Source: an uncultured Collinsella sp.
GTDB taxonomy: Bacteria; Actinomycetota; Coriobacteriia; Coriobacteriales; Coriobacteriaceae
Reading direction: 5' to 3'
DNA: 33,073 nt
Assembly (NCBI GenBank): GCA_900759045.1
Contig: CAAETU010000044.1
Span: 1 to 33,073, forward strand
The position numbers and the translations under genes were made by a program. The notes below the pieces were generated by a model. The model worked only from the letters and a program-made list of their open reading frames with translations, did not search any database and was not told where the DNA came from. Positions 1 through 6,705 of the stretch are shown piece by piece. How positions within the stretch are numbered: position 1 is the first letter of the stretch; each line of letters begins with the position of its first letter.

Positions 1-2
1 AG

Positions 3-491
3 GGCATTACCTGCGCACTGCCCGTTATGGAGTATGCCGAGTACCTGCGCTGCGACCACGATCGCCTGGTGCGCGCCGTGATGCTGTCCGATCTTATCGC
101 TGTGCATATCAAGAGCTATATTGGTGCGCTCTCGGCGTTTTGCGGTGCTATTTGCGCCGCGTGTGGCGCCGGCGCTGCGATTACCTGGCTGTGTGGTGGC
201 ACGCGCGAGCAGATTGGCGCGACGGTTTCGAACACACTCGGTAACGTGGGCGGCATCGTGTGCGATGGCGCCAAGGCAAGCTGTGCCGCCAAGATTTCCG
301 CTGCCGTTGATGCGGCGATTCTAGGTCACGATATGGCCATGCAGGGTCGTGGCTTCCGCGCCGGCGAGGGCCTGATCCAGGATACCGTCGAGCAGACAAT
401 CGCCAGCATGGGCTACGTGGGCCGTGTGGGTATGAAAGATACCGATGTCGAGATCCTCAACATCATGATCGGCAAGACTCGAGTCTGTTAG
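3..491 (+). CDS. C-terminal part of UPF0597 / CyuA-type L-cysteine desulfidase (5' truncated by window)
   Basis: The reading frame is open at the left edge, so only the last about 162 residues are seen. The family breaks L-cysteine down to pyruvate, ammonia and sulfide using a [4Fe-4S] cluster and is related to the serine dehydratase alpha chain. Visible support: GITCALPV at the edge, a Cys-rich glycine segment CGAICAACGAGAA, GGIVCDGAKASCA, and the C-terminal GLIQDTVEQTIASMGYVGRV followed by GMKDTDVEILNIM, all typical of UPF0597. These cysteines are candidate cluster ligands. The gene ends before a hairpin at 501-522. Family assignment is firm; cysteine as substrate is taken from characterised relatives, and a serine dehydratase-like activity remains possible. 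Confidence 0.85.
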   Translation, partial: GITCALPVMEYAEYLRCDHDRLVRAVMLSDLIAVHIKSYIGALSAFCGAICAACGAGAAITWLCGGTREQIGATVSNTLGNVGGIVCDGAKASCAAKISAAVDAAILGHDMAMQGRGFRAGEGLIQDTVEQTIASMGYVGRVGMKDTDVEILNIMIGKTRVC

Positions 492-500
492 TTATTGGTT

Positions 501-522
501 CCGCCGTTCTACCGAACGGCGG
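501..522 (+). terminator. 9-bp perfect hairpin after the desulfidase gene
   Basis: CCGCCGTTC (501-509) pairs perfectly with GAACGGCGG (514-522) around a TACC loop, 10 bases after the stop codon. No U-run follows, so it would be a weak intrinsic terminator or an RNA 3'-end stabiliser rather than a classical terminator. Confidence 0.45.
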
Positions 523-529
523 ACCGGCC

Positions 530-642
530 GACGCTGCAAGCCCGCCAGAGCGGCAATCTGCCTTTCAACTTCGGCGGCAGACCAGAAGGTCAATGCCGCC
601 TTGTTTCAAGGCACCTTGCTCGCTCTGGCGGGCTTTCGCTGT
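530..642 (+). ncRNA. Structured element copy A (covaries with copy B at 3677-3790)
   Basis: Long nested hairpin. P1: 538-552 pairs perfectly with 621-635 (15 bp). It continues with GCAA/TTGC, a TC/CC internal loop, TGCCTT/AAGGCA, then GGCGGCA/TGCCGCC and an inner GACC-AGAA-GGTC hairpin. Copy B keeps the loop sequences and the short conserved flanks GACGCTGC and TCGCTGT. Four P1 pairs differ between the copies, and each change is compensated on the other side. The + strand is given as the likely sense because both copies lie downstream of + strand genes; the palindrome alone cannot prove it. It could be a structured RNA or a mobile palindromic element. I do not recognise the family. Confidence 0.6.
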
Positions 643-671
643 CGTTGCCATAACATCGGCGTTGTCTTTGT

Positions 672-706
672 AATGTGACAAGGGACGGTCTATTTGTCAC
701 ATTTTT
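672..706. repeat. Palindromic repeat of the TGTGACAA...TTGTCACA type
   Basis: AATGTGACAA (672-681) is complementary to TTGTCACATT (694-703) around a GGGACGGTCTAT centre and is followed by a T-run (702-706). It lies between the convergent desulfidase and HAD genes. It is a degenerate version of the perfect palindrome at 8776-8806 (arms identical, right half of the centre decayed). It can act as a terminator for + strand transcription and looks like a dispersed genomic repeat. Confidence 0.6.
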
Positions 707-744
707 CTCAACCTGCGGCGCTATTTTGTTTGGTGGGAGGGGTC

Positions 745-1503
745 CTATGACAGTTCGTCGGCTACTTGGTGTTCGTAGAAGGCTTCTACTACGGCGTTGA
801 AATCGCGGGCGAAGTCTTCCATGGTTCCGTGCCAGGTGGCTCGGCCGGGTTTTCCCTGGCCAACATAGGCAGTTTGAATGCCGCAGGCGGGGCTAGGGAA
901 GTCGCGCTTGGGATCGTTGCCCACCATAAGGACCTCGTGTGGGTCGAGTCCCATCACCTGAAGCTGCTCGAGATAGTAGGTGGCATCGGGCTTGCAGCGG
1001 GTGGTGTTTCCCATGTGCGTGACGAGCTCAAAGGGGGCGTCGGCCAGGTCGCCCCAACCCATGCGGCACTCGATGGCCCCCTGGGGAAAGCTGGGGTTGG
1101 TAAAGAGCGCGCAGCGCAGTCCTGCGTCCTGTACGGCCTGGAGAGCGGCGTGTGCGCCCGGCATGGCGTGGGCGTTGATGACATCGTCGTTCTTGTACGG
1201 AAGCACTTCGCGGTCGTAGTAGGTAAACGCCTCGTAGATGAGGGGATCGGAGAGGCAGATGCCGCATCGGCGCTCGACCTCGGTGCGGTAAAATTCAAGA
1301 TTGGTGCGGTTGTCCGTGCCGCTTCGGCGGTTGGCGTTGAGGTCGACCAGAATGGTGCCGAGGCGCGCCATCGTGCCACCGCGGCTGCGGCGTCCGATAT
1401 CCGCGAGCATCGACGAGACATCCTTAAAATAGCGAAGGATGAACGCGTTGAGGTTGATGCTAAGAAGCGTCTCGTCCATATCGAAAACGACTGCTTTGAG
1501 CAC
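745..1503 (-). CDS. HAD-superfamily hydrolase (phosphatase-like)
   Basis: A 252-residue haloacid dehalogenase-fold protein. Motif I is VFDMDETLL at residues 6-14 (the first Asp is the nucleophile), motif II is ALFTNPSF, motif III Lys lies in CKPDATYY, and motif IV is MVGNDPKRDF. The long insert between motifs I and II indicates an alpha-helical C1-type cap, as in phosphoglycolate phosphatase or pyrimidine nucleotidases. The GTG start at 1503 is chosen because AAAGG lies 7 bases upstream. The gene is transcribed alone, divergent from rpsA. The substrate cannot be read from the sequence. Confidence 0.88.
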   Translation of the reverse strand: MLKAVVFDMDETLLSINLNAFILRYFKDVSSMLADIGRRSRGGTMARLGTILVDLNANRRSGTDNRTNLEFYRTEVERRCGICLSDPLIYEAFTYYDREVLPYKNDDVINAHAMPGAHAALQAVQDAGLRCALFTNPSFPQGAIECRMGWGDLADAPFELVTHMGNTTRCKPDATYYLEQLQVMGLDPHEVLMVGNDPKRDFPSPACGIQTAYVGQGKPGRATWHGTMEDFARDFNAVVEAFYEHQVADELS

Positions 1504-1817
1504 GCGGGCACCTTTCTCGATAAATCGTTCCAGAATCGTTGCTCCGGATACTTTACCCCAAAGCCGTATGCCTAACTGCCTATCGTCAACTTATGGAGAC
1601 GGTCGTCCACAAGATTGCGAAAAAGTCTCCATACGAGTAAAAAATCGCAGTTCACGCTTGAAATCGAAATGATTTCCCCGTAACCTATACGAACGTGATT
1701 GCATAAGCGTCACATTAGTATCTGTCGGCTCCCGAGTGTTCCTAAACGTTGTGTGCTTGTCGCACCCTTCTGTAGGTCCTAGCAATCGGGGCCCCGTAGT
1801 TCGAAAGGGGTCCACCT
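1504..1817. other. Divergent HAD / rpsA intergenic region with inverted repeat
   Basis: Gene-free 314-bp region. It holds a 9-bp inverted repeat, TATGGAGAC (1592-1600) with GTCTCCATA (1625-1633), separated by 24 bases, plausible as an operator or a leader hairpin. The last 130 bases before rpsA form a long leader with no riboswitch that I recognise. A long rpsA leader would fit translational autoregulation by S1, which is known in other bacteria, but nothing here proves it. Confidence 0.5.
1658..1686 (+). promoter_or_regulatory. Possible rpsA promoter
   Basis: TTGAAA (1658-1663) and TAACCT (1681-1686) with a 17-bp spacer. The -10 match is poor, so this is a candidate only. It would give an rpsA leader of about 125 nt. 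Confidence 0.3.
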
Positions 1818-2984
1818 TTGAGTGAGATTCAGAACTCGTCCATTTTCTCTCTTGACGATGTCAACGAGGAGGAGATGAACAACCTCATCGACGGTACGAT
1901 TACCGACTTTGATGAGGGCGATCTCGTTAACGGCACTGTCGTTAAGATCGAGCATGACGAGGTGCTCGTTGACATCGGATTCAAGTCCGAGGGCGTTATC
2001 CCGGTCCGCGAGCTGTCCATCCGCAAGGACGCTAACCCTGCAGACATCGTTGCACTCGGTGATCCCATCGAGGCTCTGGTTCTCCAGAAGGAGGACAAGG
2101 ATGGTCGTCTGGTACTGTCCAAGAAGCGTGCCGAGTACGAGCGTGCTTGGAACCGCATCGAGGAGAAGTTCAACTCCGGCGAGAACGTCGAGGGCGAGGT
2201 TATCGAAGTTGTCAAGGGCGGCCTGATCCTCGACATCGGCCTGCGTGGCTTCCTGCCCGCTTCCCTCGTCGACCTCCGTCGCGTCAAGGACCTCACCTCC
2301 TACATGGGCACCCGCATCGAGGCCCGCGTCATCGAGATGGACCGCAACCGCAACAACGTCGTCCTCTCCCGTCGCGTCGTGCTCGAGGAGTCCCGTAAGG
2401 CTGAGCGCTCCGAGATCCTGTCCAAGCTCAAGTCTGGTATGCGTCTCCAGGGCACCGTTTCCTCCATCGTCGACTTCGGCGCCTTCGTCGACCTCGGCGG
2501 TATCGACGGCCTCATCCACATCTCCGAGCTCTCCTGGAACCACGTCAACCATCCTTCCGAGGTTGTCAAGGTCGGCCAGGAGGTCGAGGTCGAGGTTCTC
2601 GACGTCGATCTCAACCGCGAGCGCATCTCCCTGGGTCTCAAGCAGACCACCGAGGATCCGTGGCGCGCACTGGTCAAGAAGTACCCCGTCGGCGCCATCG
2701 TCGAGGGCACTGTGACCAAGCTTGTCCCGTTCGGCGCTTTCGTCGACCTGGGCGAGGGCATCGAGGGCCTGGTGCACATCTCCGAGATGGCCAACAAGCA
2801 CGTCGATCAGCCTTCTCAGGTCACCCATGTGGGCGACAAGGTTCAGGTCAAGGTCATGGAGATCGACCTCGACCGTCGTCGTATCTCCCTGTCCATGAAG
2901 TCTGCTGCTGAGACTCTGGGCGTCGAGATCGAGGTTACCCCGCTGCCTTCCGAGAAGAAGGACGAGGAGACCGACGCCGAGTAA
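1818..2984 (+). CDS. rpsA: 30S ribosomal protein S1
   Basis: A 388-residue RNA-binding protein with four S1 (OB-fold) repeats at about residues 35-105, 120-190, 207-276 and 292-362. Repeats 3 and 4 are the canonical ones, with DFGAFVDLGGIDGLIHISEL and PFGAFVDLGEGIEGLVHISE. Four repeats is the usual actinobacterial and Gram-positive form, compared with six in E. coli. The start is TTG at 1818: GAAAGGGG ends 7 bases upstream and no ATG or GTG fits in frame. The tail is acidic and lysine-rich (EKKDEETDAE). Codon use is more biased to C-ending codons than in the neighbours, as expected for a highly expressed ribosomal gene. A strong terminator follows at 3010-3041. Confidence 0.97.
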   Translation: MSEIQNSSIFSLDDVNEEEMNNLIDGTITDFDEGDLVNGTVVKIEHDEVLVDIGFKSEGVIPVRELSIRKDANPADIVALGDPIEALVLQKEDKDGRLVLSKKRAEYERAWNRIEEKFNSGENVEGEVIEVVKGGLILDIGLRGFLPASLVDLRRVKDLTSYMGTRIEARVIEMDRNRNNVVLSRRVVLEESRKAERSEILSKLKSGMRLQGTVSSIVDFGAFVDLGGIDGLIHISELSWNHVNHPSEVVKVGQEVEVEVLDVDLNRERISLGLKQTTEDPWRALVKKYPVGAIVEGTVTKLVPFGAFVDLGEGIEGLVHISEMANKHVDQPSQVTHVGDKVQVKVMEIDLDRRRISLSMKSAAETLGVEIEVTPLPSEKKDEETDAE

Positions 2985-3009
2985 ATCGGTTTGACGATCA
3001 CTTGTTTAA

Positions 3010-3041
3010 GGGATCCGTCCGTAATGGACGGATCCCTTTTT
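3010..3041 (+). terminator. Strong intrinsic terminator of rpsA
   Basis: GGGATCCGTCC (3010-3020) pairs perfectly with GGACGGATCCC (3026-3036) around GTAAT, followed by TTTTT (3037-3041). It lies 25 bases past the rpsA stop. Confidence 0.93.
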
Positions 3042-3094
3042 GCATTTGGCGCCGAGATGCGCAATGCTGCCGGGCTGTCCACAGGCTATTGGAT

Positions 3095-3143
3095 TGTCGG
3101 TGCATGAAAAAATGCCGACATCCCGCCTCGGGGAGGAGGCGGG
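3095..3143 (+). other. Tandem hairpins upstream of the RNase P gene
   Basis: This lies in the 323-bp gene-free stretch 2985-3307. Hairpin 1 pairs TGTCGG (3095-3100) with CCGACA (3115-3120) across an A-rich loop. Hairpin 2, CCCGCCTC (3122-3129) with GAGGCGGG (3136-3143), follows almost directly. There is no T-run, so this is not a simple terminator. It may be a small RNA or a coaxially stacked upstream element. Nothing else was recognised between it and the rnpB promoter. Confidence 0.4.
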
Positions 3144-3270
3144 AACACACCGAGTAGACGGAGGGGTGCGGAGCGCGGTCGCGTCTCGACTGACGACGTT
3201 GCCCATCGACAGGACCATTGTAACGCATGGCGGTTCTTGGTTTATCGTGTCGAGCGTTTGCGTTGTGCCA

Positions 3271-3297
3271 TTGCCTGCGGCAACGGTGTGTTACACT
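3271..3297 (+). promoter_or_regulatory. Probable rnpB promoter
   Basis: TTGCCT (3271-3276) and TACACT (3292-3297), with a short 15-bp spacer, end about 11 bases before the first paired base of the RNase P RNA. Position supports it more than motif quality. Confidence 0.5.
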
Positions 3298-3307
3298 CTT
3301 GCACTGC

Positions 3308-3664
3308 TGAGTGGGCCAGACGGTCGCGCGATGTGCTGCTTGCAGTACGCGTGAGGAAAGTCCGGGCTCCAGAGGGCGGGATGCCGGCTAACGGCCGGGC
3401 GGAGTGATCCGACGGAAAGCGCCGCAGAAAAGAAGACTCCCACCTGCGCCGCAAGGCGTAAAGGGAAAAGCTGAAACGGTGGTGTAAGAGACCACCAGCG
3501 TCGTGGCAACACGGCGGCTTGGCAAGCCCCATCCGGAGCAAGCGCGAATAGGAACGCTATGGGCCGGCCCGGTCCGCGTTCGGGTAGCGTGCGTGGAGCT
3601 GCACGGTAACGTGCAGACAAGATAAATGACCGTTCACGACAGAACCCGGCTTATAGGCCCACTT
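3308..3664 (+). ncRNA. rnpB: RNase P RNA, bacterial class A
   Basis: The catalytic RNA that removes tRNA 5' leaders. The ends pair, AGTGGGCC (3310-3317) with GGCCCACT (3657-3664), forming P1. The universally conserved P4 strands are visible: GAGGAAAGTCCGGGCTCC around 3353-3370 and ACAGAACCCGGCTTATAGG around 3640-3658. The GCAAGCC/GGAGCAAG-type J11-12 core and GAATAGGAACGCTATGGG lie between them. Length of about 357 nt fits class A. The exact 5' and 3' termini are estimated from P1. Structured element copy B begins only 12 bases after the 3' end. Confidence 0.95.
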
Positions 3665-3676
3665 GGCAACTATGTT

Positions 3677-3790
3677 GACGCTGCGAACCCGTCAGCGCGG
3701 CAATCTGCCTTTCAAGCCTTCGGGCATGACCATAAGGTCAATGCCCTTGTCTTTCAAGGCACCTTGCTCGCGCTGACGGGTTCTCGCTGT
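3677..3790 (+). ncRNA. Structured element copy B (covaries with copy A at 530-642)
   Basis: Outer stem 3685-3699 pairs perfectly with 3769-3783 (15 bp). Relative to copy A, stem positions 1, 3, 8 and 12 change as A-T to G-C, G-C to A-T, C-G to T-A and A-T to C-G, so every difference keeps pairing. Inner parts GCAA/TTGC, TGCCTT/AAGGCA and the GACC/GGTC hairpin are unchanged; the middle stem is GGGCAT/ATGCCC instead of GGCGGCA/TGCCGCC. It sits directly behind rnpB, so it could be co-transcribed with the RNase P RNA. The function is unknown. Confidence 0.6.
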
Positions 3791-3898
3791 TGGTGACGGC
3801 ATCATTGGTGTTTCCGTTCTTGTTGGCGAGGGCAACGGTACGGCCTTTGCCGTATTATTGAGGCTGTTTGTTGCTTTGCTTGTTGTTGAGGGGCTTTG

Positions 3899-4534
3899 TT
3901 GGACAGCTATTTTACTCTGCAATCGAATATTGAGGCTTCGGGCGAGTTTGTGGACCGCAAGAGCCGGTTTATTGCCCAACTGGTCCATATTGAGTCCGAG
4001 GACGAGGCGAATGCCTTTATCGAGATGGTTCGCAAGCGTCATTACGACGCTCGGCATAATGTGCCCGCGTGGATTTTGGTCGATGGACGCGAGCGCCAGA
4101 GCGATGATGGTGAGCCGAGCCGCACGAGCGGTATGCCGACGCTCGAGGTGCTGCGCGGTGCGGAGCTCAAAAATGTTTGCTGCGTAGTGACGCGCTATTT
4201 TGGTGGCACGCTGTTGGGGCCTGGTGGCTTGGTGCGCGCCTATACCGCGGCGACGCAGGCGGCGGTGGCCTCGGCTCAGGAGGCTGGGCAGATCGTCGAG
4301 ATGACAAGTGTTGTGCCGGTTGACGTGCATGTGGCCTATCCGCAGTATGAGCAGGTGCTTCGCTTGGCCCAGGATTCGGGTGCCAAGGTTTCGGATACCG
4401 ATTACGCGGATACCGTGACACTTCACTTGGTGTTTAAGGCAGGGGAGCAGGAGTCGTTTTGCGCCAAGATGCGCGAGCTTATGGCGGGGCGCGAGGAGAT
4501 CGAGGTCGGCGCTCCCGAATTTGCCGAGTTCTAA
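3899..4534 (+). CDS. YigZ / IMPACT family protein
   Basis: A 211-residue protein of the widespread YigZ (UPF0029/IMPACT) family. The N-terminal fold resembles translation-factor domain IV and the C-terminal domain is ferredoxin-like. The molecular role in bacteria is unsettled; the eukaryotic relative regulates GCN2. Visible hallmarks: DRKSRFIAQ near residue 20, ARHNVPAWIL, SDDGEPSRTSGMPTLEVLRG and VTRYFGGTLLGPGGLVRAY. TTG at 3899 is preferred because GAGGGG ends 5 bases upstream; the TTG three bases earlier is too close. The gene stands alone, with its own terminator. Confidence 0.9.
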   Translation: MDSYFTLQSNIEASGEFVDRKSRFIAQLVHIESEDEANAFIEMVRKRHYDARHNVPAWILVDGRERQSDDGEPSRTSGMPTLEVLRGAELKNVCCVVTRYFGGTLLGPGGLVRAYTAATQAAVASAQEAGQIVEMTSVVPVDVHVAYPQYEQVLRLAQDSGAKVSDTDYADTVTLHLVFKAGEQESFCAKMRELMAGREEIEVGAPEFAEF

Positions 4535-4537
4535 CGG

Positions 4538-4588
4538 CGACGGCCGGCGTGCTTTTGGATGGATCCCAAGCGCGCCGGCCGTCGTTTT
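4538..4588. terminator. Bidirectional terminator between yigZ and the C_GCAxxG_C_C gene
   Basis: Stem 4538-4554 with 4568-4584 (17 bp, one G-T wobble), followed by TTTT. It lies between convergent genes and is positioned to stop transcription from both, though only the + side has a clean T-run. Confidence 0.88.
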
Positions 4589-4601
4589 CTGTTGCTGCCG
4601 T

Positions 4602-5048
4602 TTACTCGGCGAGCTGCTTTAGCATATCGCAGGCGATCTCGACGGCATCGTCGATGCAGCCGGGGCAGCTGCGGAGCGGACCCTTATCCGATCCAATGCC
4701 CTTGAGCGTGCCGCAGACGGTCGTCGTGTTCTTCTCGCCAAAACGCTTGGCGATTTCGCGCGACAGCTTGTAGGTCTGGCCCTTGGTCTTGGGGTTTTCC
4801 ATGCCGTCGCTCATCACGAAGCCCATGATGGCCACGGCGCCCGAGATGGCGCCGCAGGTTTCGGTCATGCCGCCCATGCCGGCGCCAAAGCCCTCGGTGA
4901 GGGTAAAGGCGACCTGGGGGTCGAGCCCGACGGCGGGCGCGAGCGTGCAGGCGACGGCCTGGGCGCAGTTAAAGCCACGGGCGTGGTATTCGGCAGCCTG
5001 AGCCTGACAGGCGGTGATGTCGAGCTGGGCCGTATCGATTTGCTTCAT
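4602..5048 (-). CDS. C_GCAxxG_C_C family (putative redox) protein
   Basis: A 148-residue protein whose spaced cysteines match the C_GCAxxG_C_C family: FNCAQAV (about residue 30), GFGAGMGGMTETCGAISGA, TTTVCGTLKG and RSCPGCIDDAVEIA near the C-terminus. Members are thought to be redox-active or metal-binding and often lie near redox genes; no reaction is established. The frame stays open further upstream, but ATG at 5048 is chosen because GGGAG lies 6 bases before it and the conserved part starts just after. It is divergent from metY, and the intervening region holds a dyad at 5135-5171. Confidence 0.82.
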   Translation of the reverse strand: MKQIDTAQLDITACQAQAAEYHARGFNCAQAVACTLAPAVGLDPQVAFTLTEGFGAGMGGMTETCGAISGAVAIMGFVMSDGMENPKTKGQTYKLSREIAKRFGEKNTTTVCGTLKGIGSDKGPLRSCPGCIDDAVEIACDMLKQLAE

Positions 5049-5134
5049 CGTTGTCTCCCTGGTCATGGTGTACCCGCCTATGGTACCCGTGACGGTGCGT
5101 GTAATCATCGAGAGCTTCATGTATGCCTCATTTT

Positions 5135-5171
5135 TATTTATCGAGCAAATGCCCAAGGCTTGAGATAAATA
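5135..5171. promoter_or_regulatory. AT-rich dyad in the divergent region before metY
   Basis: TATTTATC (5135-5142) and GATAAATA (5164-5171) form an 8-bp inverted repeat with a 21-bp spacer between the divergent C_GCAxxG_C_C gene and metY. It could be a regulator site or DNA curvature; there is no direct evidence of function. Confidence 0.3.
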
Positions 5172-5211
5172 CCCTTGATTAATTAGCTCCATAACCTACC
5201 TTTGGGATGGG

Positions 5212-5240
5212 TTGAGAGGGGTGCGGGGTAGCGGTATCGT
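5212..5240 (+). promoter_or_regulatory. metY promoter
   Basis: TTGAGA (5212-5217), a 17-bp spacer and TATCGT (5235-5240), 39 bases before the ATG. No SAM-type riboswitch could be recognised in the short leader. Confidence 0.55.
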
Positions 5241-5279
5241 GAACCGAATAAAACTAAAACCCAGGCAAGGGAGCTAGAT

Positions 5280-6563
5280 ATGAGCGAGCAGACCATCGGT
5301 ACTACATGTGTTCAGGGCGGCTATCACCCGGGAGATGCCGAGCCGCGCCAGGTGCCCATCTACCAGTCCACCACGTGGAAGTACGACACGTCCGAGCACA
5401 TGGGCAAGCTGTTTGACCTGGAGGAGTCGGGCTATTTCTACAGCCGTCTGCAGAACCCCACGTGCGATTTGGTTGCCGCCAAGATCTGCGAGATGGAGGG
5501 CGGCACCGCAGCGATGCTCACGAGCTCGGGCATGGCTGCGAACTTCCTCGCGATCTTTAACGTGGCCGGTGCCGGCGATCACGTGGTCGCAAGCTCTGCC
5601 ATCTACGGCGGTACCTACAACCTGCTCGCCCACACCATGGGCCGTATGGGGCTGACCTGCACGTTCGTTGCCCCCGACTGCACCGATGAGGAGCTCGAGG
5701 CAGCCTTCCAGCCCAACACCAAGCTCGTCTTTGGCGAGACCATCGCCAATCCCGCCCTCGCCGTGCTCGATATTGAGCGCTTTGCCAAGGCCGCACATGA
5801 CCACGGCGTGCCGCTGATGGTCGACAACACCTTCCCGACGCCCGTGATGTGCCGTCCCTTTGAGTGGGGCGCCGACATCGTTACGCACTCCACCACCAAG
5901 TACATGGATGGACATGCTGCCTACCTGGGCGGCGTGATCGTCGACCACGGTCAGTTTGACTGGATGGCTCATGCGGACAAGTTCCCGGGTCTCACCACTC
6001 CCGACGAGAGCTACCACGGCGTGACTTATGCCGAGAAGTTCGGTCGTGAGGGCGCCTTCATTACCAAGGCAACCGCTCAGCTCATGCGCGACCTCGGCCC
6101 CATGCAGAACCCGCAGGCGGCATTCTTCCTGAACAGCTCGCTCGAGAGCCTGCACGTGCGCATGCCGCGCCATTGTGAGAATGGTCTGGCCGTTGCCAAG
6201 TTCCTGCAGAGCCATCCCAAGGTACGCTTCGTGAGCTATCCGGGCCTGGAGGGCGATAAGTACTATGACATCGCTCAGAAGTACATGCCCAACGGTACCT
6301 GCGGCGTTGTGAGCTTTGGCTTTAGCGGTGGTCGTGCGGCGGCCGAGACCTTTATGAAGAGCCTTAAGCTCGCCCAGATCGCCACGCACGTGGCCGACGC
6401 ACGCACTTGCTGCCTGCATCCCGCTAATGCCACGCATCGCCAGATGAACGATGAGGAGCTCATCGCCTGTGGCATCTCCGCCGACATGGTACGTCTGTCG
6501 TGCGGCCTCGAGGACACGGCCGATCTGATTGCCGACCTTGAGCAGGCGCTTGAGCAGTGCTAG
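5280..6563 (+). CDS. metY: O-acetylhomoserine sulfhydrylase (PLP enzyme)
   Basis: A 427-residue Cys/Met-metabolism PLP enzyme that makes homocysteine (or methionine) from O-acetylhomoserine and sulfide (or methanethiol) in the cytosol. The N-terminal VPIYQSTTWKYD and YSRLQNPTCD segments, the SSGMAANFLAI cofactor region, ASSAIYGGTYNLL, the DNTF aspartate and the Schiff-base lysine in THSTTKYMDGH (about residue 207) are all present. Length and the C-terminal ARTCCLHPANATHRQM region fit the MetY branch better than cystathionine gamma-lyase or beta-lyase, which are about 30-40 residues shorter. AAGGGAG lies 7 bases before the ATG. A methionine gamma-lyase activity cannot be excluded from sequence alone. 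Confidence 0.9.
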   Translation: MSEQTIGTTCVQGGYHPGDAEPRQVPIYQSTTWKYDTSEHMGKLFDLEESGYFYSRLQNPTCDLVAAKICEMEGGTAAMLTSSGMAANFLAIFNVAGAGDHVVASSAIYGGTYNLLAHTMGRMGLTCTFVAPDCTDEELEAAFQPNTKLVFGETIANPALAVLDIERFAKAAHDHGVPLMVDNTFPTPVMCRPFEWGADIVTHSTTKYMDGHAAYLGGVIVDHGQFDWMAHADKFPGLTTPDESYHGVTYAEKFGREGAFITKATAQLMRDLGPMQNPQAAFFLNSSLESLHVRMPRHCENGLAVAKFLQSHPKVRFVSYPGLEGDKYYDIAQKYMPNGTCGVVSFGFSGGRAAAETFMKSLKLAQIATHVADARTCCLHPANATHRQMNDEELIACGISADMVRLSCGLEDTADLIADLEQALEQC

Positions 6564-6631
6564 GCTAGCGTTCGTGCAAGGCGCCGATGCTGGCAGAAAG
6601 CTTCGGCGACCTTTCGTTCCGATTCCGTAGG

Positions 6632-6679
6632 CGGGACCCCAATCGCGGCTGTGTGCAGGCGATTGGGGCCCCGTTTTTT
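6632..6679 (+). terminator. Intrinsic terminator after metY
   Basis: Stem 6632-6646 with 6659-6673 (one A-C mismatch) followed by TTTTTT (6674-6679). It separates metY from the efflux gene that begins 27 bases later. Confidence 0.9.
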
Positions 6680-6705
6680 GCGTTGGGCCACTCGAAAGGA
6701 TGGAT

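Noticed and set aside
5049..5279. SAM or other methionine riboswitch upstream of metY
   Set aside because: The transcript leader from the likely promoter is only about 35 nt, too short for a SAM-I aptamer, and no motif was recognised.
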